Shown: piece after piece, positions 1 to 8,334 of the stretch
Layout of the letters: each line of letters starts with the position of its first letter
How positions within the stretch are numbered: position 1 is the stretch's first letter
Source of the DNA: an uncultured Bacteroidota bacterium
GTDB taxonomy: Bacteria; Bacteroidota; Bacteroidia; Chitinophagales; Chitinophagaceae
DNA: 13,555 nucleotides
Direction: 5' to 3'
NCBI GenBank assembly: GCA_946480675.1
Contig: CAMLKS010000026.1
Coordinates: 1-13,555 of the forward strand
Made by a program: the position numbers and the translations under genes
The notes under the pieces: generated by a model
What the model saw: only the letters and a program-made list of their open reading frames with translations
What the model was told of the DNA's origin: nothing
Databases searched by the model: none

Positions 1-1
1 A

Positions 2-1897
2 GGCGGACAACTGCTGTGTTCTTCTATTCCGCAGTTTGATGTGCATATCGATTTCTCTGTAATACAGAAGGACACTTTTAATAAATATGTAGATACCCTG
101 TCTGAATGCATCAGCGAGCTGTTTGGTGACGCACCGGCATCTGCATATAAAAAACAATTGGTGGCTGGTTTTAAAAAGCAATCGCGTTATTGGCTGCTTT
201 GCAAGAACTTGCCTTATTATCAATACCAATCGCTGCGCAGCTTCCCGATATTCAATAAAGGAAAGCGCCGCGGCGGTTTTATAGAAGACCCGCGCATCAA
301 ACGTATAAACCCGTATGGTATGCTGGCTTACCGTACCATAGGTCTGTGGCGTGAAAACAGCCAGACGATAGGTATGGAAAAAACCTACGATACGGTGCTG
401 AATGGCGAGAACGGCAGTAGGGTAGAGCAAAAAGCAACGGGCGGTGTATGGGTGCCGGTAGAAGGATCGGAAGTGGATGCGCAAAACGGTAAAGACCTGG
501 TAACGACACTGGATATAGGTATACAGGATGTAGCAGAGCATGCCATGCTGAGTGTATTGCAGCAGTATGAGTGCCTGTATGGTACGTGTATAGTAATGGA
601 AGTAGAAACGGGCAAGATACGCGCATTGGTAAACCTGGGCCGCCAGAAGAATGGTACGTACTGGGAAGATTTCAATTACGCTATGATACCCACAGAGCCT
701 GGTTCCACCTTTAAGTTGGTGACGCTGCTGGCTTTGTTGAAAGATAAATATATCAACATTAATGACAAGGTAAATGCGCAGGGTGGTGTAATGAAATTTG
801 GCAGGTTGACACTGCGCGACTCTCACCTGGGCTTAGGTGTGCTGAGTATTAAAGACGCATTTGCACATTCGTCGAATGTGGCCATGGCGAAACTGGGCTA
901 TCAGTATTATGGTTCTAAACCGGAAAAATATATAGAGCATTTACATGACCTGCACTTGAATGAACGCACGGGCATAGACCTGGCCGGTGAGCGTAAACCA
1001 TTGGTAAAAACGCCTAAGAGTAAAAGCTGGAGTGCTACCACGCTGCCCTGGATGGCCTATGGTTATGAGATACAGATAAGCCCGCTGCATACGTGTATGG
1101 TATATAATGCTGTAGCCAACAATGGTAAAATGATGCGCCCATACCTGATAAGTGAAGTAAGAGAGTACGGCAAAGCAGTAAAAACAATCAAGCCTAAAGT
1201 AGTTGAAGAGTCCATAGCCGATTCTTCTACCATCAGGCAACTGAGGGAATGTATGCGCGAGGTGGCGGTGAGCGGTACGGCTAAGCACATACAAGGCCCG
1301 TTTTATAGCATAGCAGGTAAAACCGGTACGGCACAAGTAGCAGATAAAGGCATTAAATATAGCGATGGGGTTTATCAAGGTTCGTTTGTAGGGTATTTCC
1401 CGGCAGAGAAACCTAAGTACACGATAGCAGTAGTTATCAGGACAAAGCCACATTCCGGTGCCTATTACGGTGGTACCATAGCTGCGCCTGTATTCAGGAT
1501 GATAGCGGACAAAGTATTTGCAGGCAGTAAAGGATGGGATGGCCCGCTGGATAGCATTGCTATGCTGAATAAGAACATTATCCCTGCAAAACTGGCGGGT
1601 GTAAGCAGTTATAATGTGCTGCTACGTGCATTAGGTAAGCAGGCGCAATTTGAAACTGATGAATATATAGGCCAATTGGTGGCAGACTCGAATAAGAATG
1701 TGTACGTGAAGCCGGCTAATGTATATAAAGGACAGGTGCCGGATGTAAATGGCCTGGGCTTGAAAGATGCTGTATACCTGCTGGAGAAAGAGGGGTTGCA
1801 AGTGACGGTGAGAGGCAGGGGCAAAGTACAGGCGCAATCGATAGCGCCGGGAACAAAAATCGTAAAAGGACAATCTATAATACTGCAACTAAGCTAA
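2..1897 (+). CDS. ftsI: Septal class B penicillin-binding protein (FtsI-type transpeptidase) with C-terminal PASTA domain, 5' partial
   Basis: This is a D,D-transpeptidase that crosslinks new peptidoglycan at the division septum, acting in the periplasm and anchored in the inner membrane. The reading frame is open from base 2, so the gene begins upstream. A GTG at 41 lies inside the dimerisation domain and is not the true start. The cytoplasmic stub and transmembrane helix, probably some 50-70 residues, are outside the window. Counting from the codon at 41, the three transpeptidase motifs are intact: STFK at 222-225 (nucleophile S222), SSN at 277-279 and KTGT at 427-430. A PASTA domain fills about residues 564-618, opening with VPDVNGLGL. 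The FtsI assignment rests on its place before murE and ahead of ftsW in a dcw cluster; the alternative name is SpoVD-like PBP. Its stop codon shares one base with the murE start. Confidence 0.95.
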   Translation, partial: GGQLLCSSIPQFDVHIDFSVIQKDTFNKYVDTLSECISELFGDAPASAYKKQLVAGFKKQSRYWLLCKNLPYYQYQSLRSFPIFNKGKRRGGFIEDPRIKRINPYGMLAYRTIGLWRENSQTIGMEKTYDTVLNGENGSRVEQKATGGVWVPVEGSEVDAQNGKDLVTTLDIGIQDVAEHAMLSVLQQYECLYGTCIVMEVETGKIRALVNLGRQKNGTYWEDFNYAMIPTEPGSTFKLVTLLALLKDKYININDKVNAQGGVMKFGRLTLRDSHLGLGVLSIKDAFAHSSNVAMAKLGYQYYGSKPEKYIEHLHDLHLNERTGIDLAGERKPLVKTPKSKSWSATTLPWMAYGYEIQISPLHTCMVYNAVANNGKMMRPYLISEVREYGKAVKTIKPKVVEESIADSSTIRQLRECMREVAVSGTAKHIQGPFYSIAGKTGTAQVADKGIKYSDGVYQGSFVGYFPAEKPKYTIAVVIRTKPHSGAYYGGTIAAPVFRMIADKVFAGSKGWDGPLDSIAMLNKNIIPAKLAGVSSYNVLLRALGKQAQFETDEYIGQLVADSNKNVYVKPANVYKGQVPDVNGLGLKDAVYLLEKEGLQVTVRGRGKVQAQSIAPGTKIVKGQSIILQLS

Positions 1898-3363
1898 TGC
1901 CACTGTTGAAGAACATATTATCTGCTATTGAACCGCTGAAAGTGGTGGGAAATGATAATGTAGAAGTGTCTGCATTATTCATCGACTCGCGCAAAGTATC
2001 TGCAGGTAGCATGTTCATTGCCATCAGCGGGGCGGCTTCAGATGGACATACATTTATAGATAAGGCTATTGCTTCAGGTGCCACTGTTATCGTATGCGAG
2101 CAACTACCACAGCAACTACTGCCTGGCGTAACATATGTGCAGGTAAAAAGCAGTAATAAAGCAGCAGGTTTGCTGGCAGCAGCTTTTTATGGTAATCCTT
2201 CGTCTAAAATGAAGGTAGTAGGTGTGACGGGTACAAACGGTAAGACTACAACCACAACACTTTTATTTAATCTATTTAAAGAGCTGGGATATAAATGCGG
2301 ATTGATATCTACTGTACAGAATCATATAGATGACGTGATAGAGGTATCAACCCATACTACGCCGGATGCTATCAGTGTGCAAACATTGCTGGCGCGTATG
2401 CAGGCTGCAGGTTGCTCACATGTATTTATGGAAGTAAGCTCGCACGCTATACACCAGCACCGTATAGCAGGTATTGAGTTTGCAGGTGCGGCATTTACGA
2501 ACATTACACACGACCACCTGGATTATCATAAAAACTTTGACGAATACATCAGGGTTAAAAAGCAGTTGTTTGATGAATTACCAGCCGGTTCATTTGCACT
2601 TACAAATGCAGATGATAAACGCGGTATGGTAATGCTGCAAAACACGAAGGCTGAAAAATATACTTACAGCCTGCGCATGCCTGCCAACTTTAAAGGTAAG
2701 GTGCTGGAAAACAACCTGACCGGCCTAGTGATGCATATAGATAATCATGAGGCTTATTTCAGGATGATAGGCACTTTTAATGCTTATAACCTGCTGGCAG
2801 TATATGGTATAGCTACACTGCTGGGGGAAGACAAGCTGCAGGTATTGGCCACGCTAAGCAACCTGCATGGTGCAGCGGGCAGGTTTGAAACCTTTATGTC
2901 TGAAAATGATAAGGTATTGGGTATAGTAGACTATGCGCATACGCCTGATGCATTGATAAATGTGCTAGCTACTATCAATCAGCTTCGTACCGGTGGCCAA
3001 CAATTGATAACCGTGATAGGCTGTGGTGGCGATAGGGATAGAGCCAAGCGCCCGATAATGGCAGAAGTGGCTTGCGAGCATAGCGACAAAGCCATATTGA
3101 CAGCGGATAATCCGCGTAGTGAAGACCCGGAAGTGATATTGAATGAAATGGAATCGGGCCTTACTATGTCGCACAAAAGAAAAGTGCTGCGTATTACAGA
3201 TAGGAAAGAAGCTATTAAAACAGCCTGCGCATTGGCTCAGCCGAACGATATAATACTAATAGCCGGTAAGGGACATGAAACTTACCAGGAGATAAAAGGA
3301 GTGAAGTACCCGTTTGACGACCGTGAAATATTAGTGGAAGCTTTTAAAACATTAAATAAATAG
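1897..3363 (+). CDS. murE: UDP-N-acetylmuramoyl-L-alanyl-D-glutamate--2,6-diaminopimelate ligase
   Basis: MurE is a cytoplasmic Mur ligase that adds the third stem-peptide residue to UDP-MurNAc-L-Ala-D-Glu, using ATP. The protein has 488 residues, normal for the family. Visible motifs in order are the P-loop GTNGKT (112-117), a THTTPDA substrate-binding segment, EVSSHA, THDHLDYH followed by the RVKKQLF segment that should hold the carbamylated lysine, YAHTPDAL, and GGDRDRAKRP. DNPR at 404-407 is the signature of enzymes that select meso-diaminopimelate rather than lysine, so the wall is inferred to be of the DAP type. The ATG at 1897 overlaps the ftsI stop by one base (TAATG), which suggests coupled translation. 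MurF, which often follows MurE in Proteobacteria, is absent here; mraY follows after 8 nt. Confidence 0.97.
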   Translation: MPLLKNILSAIEPLKVVGNDNVEVSALFIDSRKVSAGSMFIAISGAASDGHTFIDKAIASGATVIVCEQLPQQLLPGVTYVQVKSSNKAAGLLAAAFYGNPSSKMKVVGVTGTNGKTTTTTLLFNLFKELGYKCGLISTVQNHIDDVIEVSTHTTPDAISVQTLLARMQAAGCSHVFMEVSSHAIHQHRIAGIEFAGAAFTNITHDHLDYHKNFDEYIRVKKQLFDELPAGSFALTNADDKRGMVMLQNTKAEKYTYSLRMPANFKGKVLENNLTGLVMHIDNHEAYFRMIGTFNAYNLLAVYGIATLLGEDKLQVLATLSNLHGAAGRFETFMSENDKVLGIVDYAHTPDALINVLATINQLRTGGQQLITVIGCGGDRDRAKRPIMAEVACEHSDKAILTADNPRSEDPEVILNEMESGLTMSHKRKVLRITDRKEAIKTACALAQPNDIILIAGKGHETYQEIKGVKYPFDDREILVEAFKTLNK

Positions 3364-3371
3364 TAGCATAG

Positions 3372-4643
3372 ATGCTGTACTACCTCTTTACATATTTGCG
3401 TGAGCACTTCGGGATGTTTGGGGCAGGTGTGTTTTATTATATCACCTTCCGTGCAGCAATGGCTATTATATTGTCGTTGATCATCACTACTGTATTGGGT
3501 AAAACCCTGATAAAATACCTGCAGCGCAAACAGATAGGTGAACTGGTGCGGGATCTTGGTTTGCAAGGCGAGAACCAGAAACGCGGCACGCCAACGATGG
3601 GTGGTATCATCATCATAGCAGCTATAGTGATCCCGACCTTGCTATTTGCAAGGATAGAGAATGTGTACATCATCCTGATGCTGGTATCCACAGTATGGTT
3701 GGGGCTGGTTGGTTTTATAGATGATTATATAAAAGTATTTAAGAAGAATAAAGAAGGCCTTGCAGGTAGGTTTAAGATAATGGGGCAGGTAGGCTTGGGT
3801 ATCATAGTAGGGCTAACCATGTACTATAACGAGCATGTAGTGACTACCAGGCAGGTGGTAGAGGGGCAGCCGATACTTAAAAACGCTACAGAACAGCAGG
3901 TAAATAAGCCATATACCCGTATGGACCAAAATGGCCAGTCGCATACATATGTAACGGTGCGCACGGCTACCACCACCATTCCATTTGTAAAGAACCACGA
4001 GCTGAGTTATGAGCGTATAGCAGCTGTATTTGGCGAAGGGGCTGTTGGTATAGTGACGCCAATTATTTACGTGTTGTTTGTAATATTCATCATTACTGCG
4101 GTGTCAAATGGTGCAAACATTACAGATGGCATAGATGGGCTGGCGACAGGTGTATCAGCTATTATAGGTGTATGCCTGGGTGTATTTGCCTACGTATCGG
4201 GCAACTACATTTTTGCAGGTTACCTCAATATTATGCATATACCTAATCTTAGTGAGCTATCCATATTCATCGGTGCCTTTATTGGTGCATGTGTTGGCTT
4301 CCTTTGGTACAATGCTTACCCGGCCCAGGTGTTCATGGGCGATACGGGAAGCCTTGCACTCGGTGGTATCATTGCATCGCTGGCGATAATCGTAAGGAAA
4401 GAGCTTTTGATACCTATCATCTGTGGCATCTTCCTGGTGGAACTGTTGTCGGTTATCATACAGGTAGGGTATTTCAAACGCACTAAAAAGAAATACGGTG
4501 AAGGTCGCAGGATATTCCTGATGTCACCATTGCACCACCATTACCAAAAACTGGGTTACCATGAAAGTAAAATTGTAACGCGTTTCTGGATAATAGGTAT
4601 TGTGCTGGCAGTATTGAGTATTGTAACATTAAAGATGAGATAG
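3372..4643 (+). CDS. mraY: Phospho-N-acetylmuramoyl-pentapeptide-transferase
   Basis: MraY is a polytopic inner-membrane enzyme that transfers phospho-MurNAc-pentapeptide from UDP to undecaprenyl phosphate, making lipid I. Family motifs are intact: the RGTPTMGG loop (71-78), the Mg-binding pair D117-D118 in [20 protein letters not shown] (246-256), FMGDTGS with D324, and the histidine motif PLHHHYQ (386-392). At 423 residues it is about 60 longer than the E. coli enzyme. The extra length is a hydrophilic insertion at about 153-212, after the membrane helix that follows the DD motif. It ends in the segment [17 protein letters not shown] and is probably extracytoplasmic. Similar insertions are usual in Bacteroidota MraY. 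The start gives an N-terminus (MLYYLFTYL) typical of the phylum. The TAG stop overlaps the GTG start of murD by one base. Confidence 0.97.
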   Translation: MLYYLFTYLREHFGMFGAGVFYYITFRAAMAIILSLIITTVLGKTLIKYLQRKQIGELVRDLGLQGENQKRGTPTMGGIIIIAAIVIPTLLFARIENVYIILMLVSTVWLGLVGFIDDYIKVFKKNKEGLAGRFKIMGQVGLGIIVGLTMYYNEHVVTTRQVVEGQPILKNATEQQVNKPYTRMDQNGQSHTYVTVRTATTTIPFVKNHELSYERIAAVFGEGAVGIVTPIIYVLFVIFIITAVSNGANITDGIDGLATGVSAIIGVCLGVFAYVSGNYIFAGYLNIMHIPNLSELSIFIGAFIGACVGFLWYNAYPAQVFMGDTGSLALGGIIASLAIIVRKELLIPIICGIFLVELLSVIIQVGYFKRTKKKYGEGRRIFLMSPLHHHYQKLGYHESKIVTRFWIIGIVLAVLSIVTLKMR

Positions 4644-6001
4644 TGAATAACGGGCAACAAAAACGACTGGTGATACTTGGCGCTGCTGAAAGTGGTGTAG
4701 GTGCTGCACTGCTGGGTAAACAGCGCGGTTGGGATGTTTTTGTGACAGATGGTGGACAATTGAAGCCGGAGTATAAAGAGACACTGGTAAATGCAGGGGT
4801 TGTTTTTGAAGAAGGCGGCCATACAATAGAGCAAATAATGAATGCCGATATAGTGGTGAAAAGCCCCGGTATCAGTGACAAAGTAAGAATAGTAAAACAA
4901 ATCCGTGAAGCAGGTATTGAAGTATGCAGTGAAATAGAATTTGCATACAGGTATAAAGATGATAGCAAGATAATAGCGATAACTGGCAGCAACGGTAAAA
5001 GCACCACAACAAAACTAACATATCACCTGCTGAAAGAAGGAGGGCTTGATGTGGCGATGGTAGGTAATATAGGTTACAGCTTTGCCAGGCAAATAGCAGA
5101 AAAGCCTTGCGAATGGTATGTAATAGAGGTGAGCAGTTTTCAGTTGGATGATATACATGAATTCAGGCCGGATGTAGCTGTACTATTGAATATAACACCA
5201 GACCACCTTGATAGATATGATTACAAATTTGACAACTATATAGCATCGAAGTTTAATATAGCCAGGAACCAAAGAGAGAATAATTATTTCATTACTAACC
5301 AAGACGATCCTGTAATAACCAACTATTTGCAGGACCATCCCATTCATTCACAAACAATATTTTTTACGATGAGCGAGCAACAACATCTGAACGAAGGAGG
5401 CTTTATTAAAAATGATGAAATGCACATTAAGGTTGATGGCGAAGAATTAAACATGTCTATCCACGATCTTTCTCTCAAAGGCAAGCACAATCAATTCAAT
5501 AGCATGGCAGCAGGCATATCAGCGCGTATAGCAGGTATTCGTAAAGAAAAGATCAGGGAAAGCTTCGCCACATTTGAAGGCTTGGAGCACCGGCTTGAAT
5601 TTGTAGCAACTGTGCGTGGTGTTGATTTCATTAATGATAGTAAAGCTACCAATGTAAACTCTGTATGGTTTGCATTAGAAAGCATGAAGCAGCCGACTGT
5701 ATTGATACTGGGCGGCCAGGACAAGGGTAATGATTATAACGAGATCATGGAACTGGTACAGGAAAAGGTAAAAGCTATAGTTTGTATGGGGATAGATAAT
5801 ACCCCGATACATGTAGCATTTGATAGTGTGATAGAGAATATAATAGACACGCAAAGTGCAAAAGATGCCGTAAAAGCAGCTTATGCATTATCAGAAAAAG
5901 GCGATGCAGTACTACTCTCACCCGCATGCGCCAGTTTCGACCTGTTTAAAAATTATGAAGACCGTGGCCGTCAGTTTAAAGATGCCGTACACGAACTGTA
6001 A
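4643..6001 (+). CDS. murD: UDP-N-acetylmuramoyl-L-alanine--D-glutamate ligase (GTG start)
   Basis: MurD is a cytoplasmic Mur ligase that adds D-glutamate to UDP-MurNAc-L-Ala at the cost of ATP. The protein has 452 residues. It opens with a Rossmann-type UDP-binding segment (LVILGAAESGVGAALLG). The ATP loop GSNGKS is at 115-120, followed by NITPDHLDRYDY with a nearby lysine (ASKFN) that is probably the carbamylated one. Next come NDSKATNVNS in the C-terminal substrate domain and SPACASFDLFKNYEDRGRQF near the end. The start is GTG at 4643, sharing one base with the mraY stop (TAGTG). No in-frame ATG lies near enough to give an intact Rossmann fold, so the GTG is well supported. It is the only non-ATG start among the genes whose start lies in the window, and it probably depends on ribosomes arriving from mraY. 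Confidence 0.96.
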   Translation: MNNGQQKRLVILGAAESGVGAALLGKQRGWDVFVTDGGQLKPEYKETLVNAGVVFEEGGHTIEQIMNADIVVKSPGISDKVRIVKQIREAGIEVCSEIEFAYRYKDDSKIIAITGSNGKSTTTKLTYHLLKEGGLDVAMVGNIGYSFARQIAEKPCEWYVIEVSSFQLDDIHEFRPDVAVLLNITPDHLDRYDYKFDNYIASKFNIARNQRENNYFITNQDDPVITNYLQDHPIHSQTIFFTMSEQQHLNEGGFIKNDEMHIKVDGEELNMSIHDLSLKGKHNQFNSMAAGISARIAGIRKEKIRESFATFEGLEHRLEFVATVRGVDFINDSKATNVNSVWFALESMKQPTVLILGGQDKGNDYNEIMELVQEKVKAIVCMGIDNTPIHVAFDSVIENIIDTQSAKDAVKAAYALSEKGDAVLLSPACASFDLFKNYEDRGRQFKDAVHEL

Positions 6002-6023
6002 TTCAATAATTAAGTAAAGTAGA

Positions 6024-7235
6024 ATGAACCAGCTATTTAAACGTACAAAAGGAGACCAGGTAATATGGGCGGTAGTCATCGTACTATCGTTTATAAGTCT
6101 GCTGGCTGTATATAGCTCTACAGGTTCGTTGGCTTACCGTATGGATAAGAATTCAAGCTACTACCTGATAAAGCAATTGATGGTATTAGGTCTTGGTTTG
6201 CTTATCATATATTGGGTACATAAGGTAAACTACACCAAATTCGCCCGTATAGCTATACTGTTATATCTTATCAGTTTGCCGTTATTGATATATACACTGT
6301 TCTTCGGTACTACACTTAATGAAGGTTCGCGTTGGATAAGGCTCCCGGTTATAAATGTTACATTCCAGACTTCTGACCTTGCCAAGCTGGCACTGTTCAT
6401 GTTTCTCGCTCGCATTATGTCAGTTAAGCAAGCGGTCATTAAGGATTGGAAAAAAGGTTTTATGCCGGTGTTGGTGCCGGTACTGGTAACGTGTGCACTT
6501 ATTGCGCCGGCTAACCTTTCTACTGCACTGATGTTAGGTTTTACCTGTTGCATACTGTTTTTTATAGGCAGGGTAAAAGTTAGCCACATTGCATTGCTTG
6601 CATTTGCAGGTCTGATAGGTGTGGTCATGTTGTTTACCGTTTCTAAAATAACAGGCTTTGGCCGTGCCGCTACATGGGAGCAGCGTATACACGACTTCAT
6701 AGGTAAGGATGATGAGAACGGTAAAAAGAAAGAAGACGTGTACCAGGTACAGCAGGCTAAAATAGCTATTGCAAATGGCGGTGTTACAGGTCGCGGGCCG
6801 GGTAATAGCCAGCAGCGCAATTTCCTGCCGCACCCTTATTCAGACTTTATTTATTCTATAGTAATAGAGGAATATGGATTGATTGGAGGCGCAGCACTGA
6901 TAGTGCTATACCTGCTATTCTTGTGGAGGAGTATCCTCATATTCAGACGGTGCCCTTATGCCTTTGGTGCCTTCCTTGCAGTAGGGTTGAGTATTACGTT
7001 GGTATTCCAGGCAATGCTCAACATGGCTGTAAATGTGCACCTGGTGCCGGTTACAGGTTTAACACTGCCGCTGGTAAGTATGGGAGGGTCATATATATGG
7101 TTTACCAGTGTGGCGATAGGTGTAATACTGAGTGTAAGCAGGTATGTAGACGAAATGGAGGGTAAAAAGAAAAGTGTAAAAGACACTGAAACAGAAAAAG
7201 AAACAACAACGAAAACAAAATTAGCTGCGGCATAG
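6024..7235 (+). CDS. ftsW: SEDS-family lipid II polymerase, division-specific FtsW
   Basis: FtsW is a multi-spanning inner-membrane glycosyltransferase that polymerises lipid II at the septum with its class B PBP partner, here the FtsI at the window start. The protein has 403 residues. SEDS landmarks are AVYSSTGSLAYR (29-39), EGSRWI (100-105) with FQTSDLAKLALF (114-125), and the large extracytoplasmic loop with GRGPGNSQQRNFLPHPYSDF (256-275). D274 in that loop matches the conserved catalytic aspartate. The end of the core is TGLTLPLVSMGGS (344-356), with VSMGGS where Proteobacteria have VSYGGS. After the last helix comes a charged cytoplasmic tail of about 30 residues (374-403). The assignment to FtsW rather than RodA rests on the dcw location. 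The 22-nt gap before it is AT-rich with no obvious Shine-Dalgarno sequence. Confidence 0.95.
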   Translation: MNQLFKRTKGDQVIWAVVIVLSFISLLAVYSSTGSLAYRMDKNSSYYLIKQLMVLGLGLLIIYWVHKVNYTKFARIAILLYLISLPLLIYTLFFGTTLNEGSRWIRLPVINVTFQTSDLAKLALFMFLARIMSVKQAVIKDWKKGFMPVLVPVLVTCALIAPANLSTALMLGFTCCILFFIGRVKVSHIALLAFAGLIGVVMLFTVSKITGFGRAATWEQRIHDFIGKDDENGKKKEDVYQVQQAKIAIANGGVTGRGPGNSQQRNFLPHPYSDFIYSIVIEEYGLIGGAALIVLYLLFLWRSILIFRRCPYAFGAFLAVGLSITLVFQAMLNMAVNVHLVPVTGLTLPLVSMGGSYIWFTSVAIGVILSVSRYVDEMEGKKKSVKDTETEKETTTKTKLAAA

Positions 7236-7236
7236 T

Positions 7237-8334
7237 ATGAACAATCTGCGTGTGATAATAGCTGGTGGCGGCACAGGAGGACATATCTTCCCTGCTGTGG
7301 CTATCGGGCATGCGCTGAGACGTATGAACCCCGATACACAACTACTCTTTGTAGGTGCATTGGGGCGCATGGAAATGGAGAAAGTGCCGCAGGAAGGTTT
7401 TGAAATAGTGGGATTGGATATCGTAGGGTTTAACCGCAGCAATATGCTTAAAAACCTGTCGTTGCCATTTAAAATGATAAAAAGCGCATTGAAGGCACGC
7501 AGCATTATAAAGGAGTTTAAACCCAACGCAGTAGTAGGTGTGGGGGGCTATGCCAGTTTTCCTATGCTGAATGCAGCACAAGGTATGGGTATCCCCACGC
7601 TGGTGCAGGAACAAAATTCTTATGCCGGAAAGAGCAACAAAATATTGGGTAAGAAGGCAAAGGCCGTGTGTGTAGCCTATGAGAAAATGGATCGCTTCTT
7701 CCTGAAAGAAAAGTTGGTATTGACAGGCAACCCTGTGCGTGCTAAAATATCCCAGTCGGCTGTTACGAAGCAGGAAGCCATATCATGGTTTGGGCTGAAC
7801 AGCGAAAAGAAAACTGTGCTGGTAATAGGTGGAAGCCTGGGGGCCAAGTCTATAAATGAAGCTATAGATACCGGCCTGATGGAAATTTTGAAAGAAGATG
7901 TGCAGGTGATATGGCAAACGGGTAAACCATATTATGAAACTGCTGTGTCAAGCGTAGCGCTGCATCAGGATAAAGTAAAGGTTTTTGACTTTATACGTGA
8001 GATGGATTATGCATATGCTGCGGCGGATGTGGTGATATCGCGTGCAGGCGCATTGGCAATTGCTGAGTTGTGCATAGTAGCGAAGCCGGTAGTATTTGTG
8101 CCGTATCCATATGCAGCGGAAGATCACCAGACCAGCAATGCAATGGCGCTGGTAGAGCACAATGCTGCTATGATGGTGAAAGACAGTGATGCTAAAGCAG
8201 AGTTGGTAAAGAAACTGAAAAATCTGCTGCATGATAATGCCATGCAGGAAGTAATGAAGAATGCGCTACGCAGCATGGCTATAAAAAATGCTGATGAAAG
8301 AATTGCTAATAAAGTAATAGAGATAGCTAAGTAA
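7237..8334 (+). CDS. murG: UDP-N-acetylglucosamine--lipid I N-acetylglucosaminyltransferase
   Basis: MurG is a GT28-family glycosyltransferase bound to the cytoplasmic face of the inner membrane. It adds GlcNAc to lipid I, giving lipid II. The protein has 365 residues, normal length. The N-terminal glycine loop GGGTGGH (10-16) ends in the putative catalytic base H16. It is followed by GVGGYASFP (101-109), EQNSYAGKSN (125-134), the second loop GGSLGA (198-203), SRAGALAIAE (268-277) with the glutamate expected to contact the nucleotide sugar, and the AEDHQT segment (294-299). The ATG lies one base after the ftsW stop, and the stop shares one base with the murC start. Making lipid II right beside its polymerase gene is the standard dcw arrangement. 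Confidence 0.97.
   Translation: MNNLRVIIAGGGTGGHIFPAVAIGHALRRMNPDTQLLFVGALGRMEMEKVPQEGFEIVGLDIVGFNRSNMLKNLSLPFKMIKSALKARSIIKEFKPNAVVGVGGYASFPMLNAAQGMGIPTLVQEQNSYAGKSNKILGKKAKAVCVAYEKMDRFFLKEKLVLTGNPVRAKISQSAVTKQEAISWFGLNSEKKTVLVIGGSLGAKSINEAIDTGLMEILKEDVQVIWQTGKPYYETAVSSVALHQDKVKVFDFIREMDYAYAAADVVISRAGALAIAELCIVAKPVVFVPYPYAAEDHQTSNAMALVEHNAAMMVKDSDAKAELVKKLKNLLHDNAMQEVMKNALRSMAIKNADERIANKVIEIAK

Noticed and set aside
41..43. GTG as the start codon of the first gene
   Set aside because: The frame is open upstream to base 2 and the upstream residues (GGQLLCSSIPQFD) fit the N-terminal part of a class B PBP. A start here would also lack the transmembrane anchor.
941..1453. Open frame on the - strand (170 codons) inside the FtsI transpeptidase domain
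   Set aside because: It is antisense to the catalytic domain and its product has a Tyr/His/Cys-rich composition typical of shadow frames.
4483..5007. Open frame on the - strand (174 codons) over the mraY-murD junction
   Set aside because: It is Ser/Leu/Pro-rich low-quality sequence opposite two conserved genes.
6230..6820. Open frame on the - strand (196 codons) inside ftsW
   Set aside because: It is fully antisense to conserved SEDS sequence and shows no family motif or start context.
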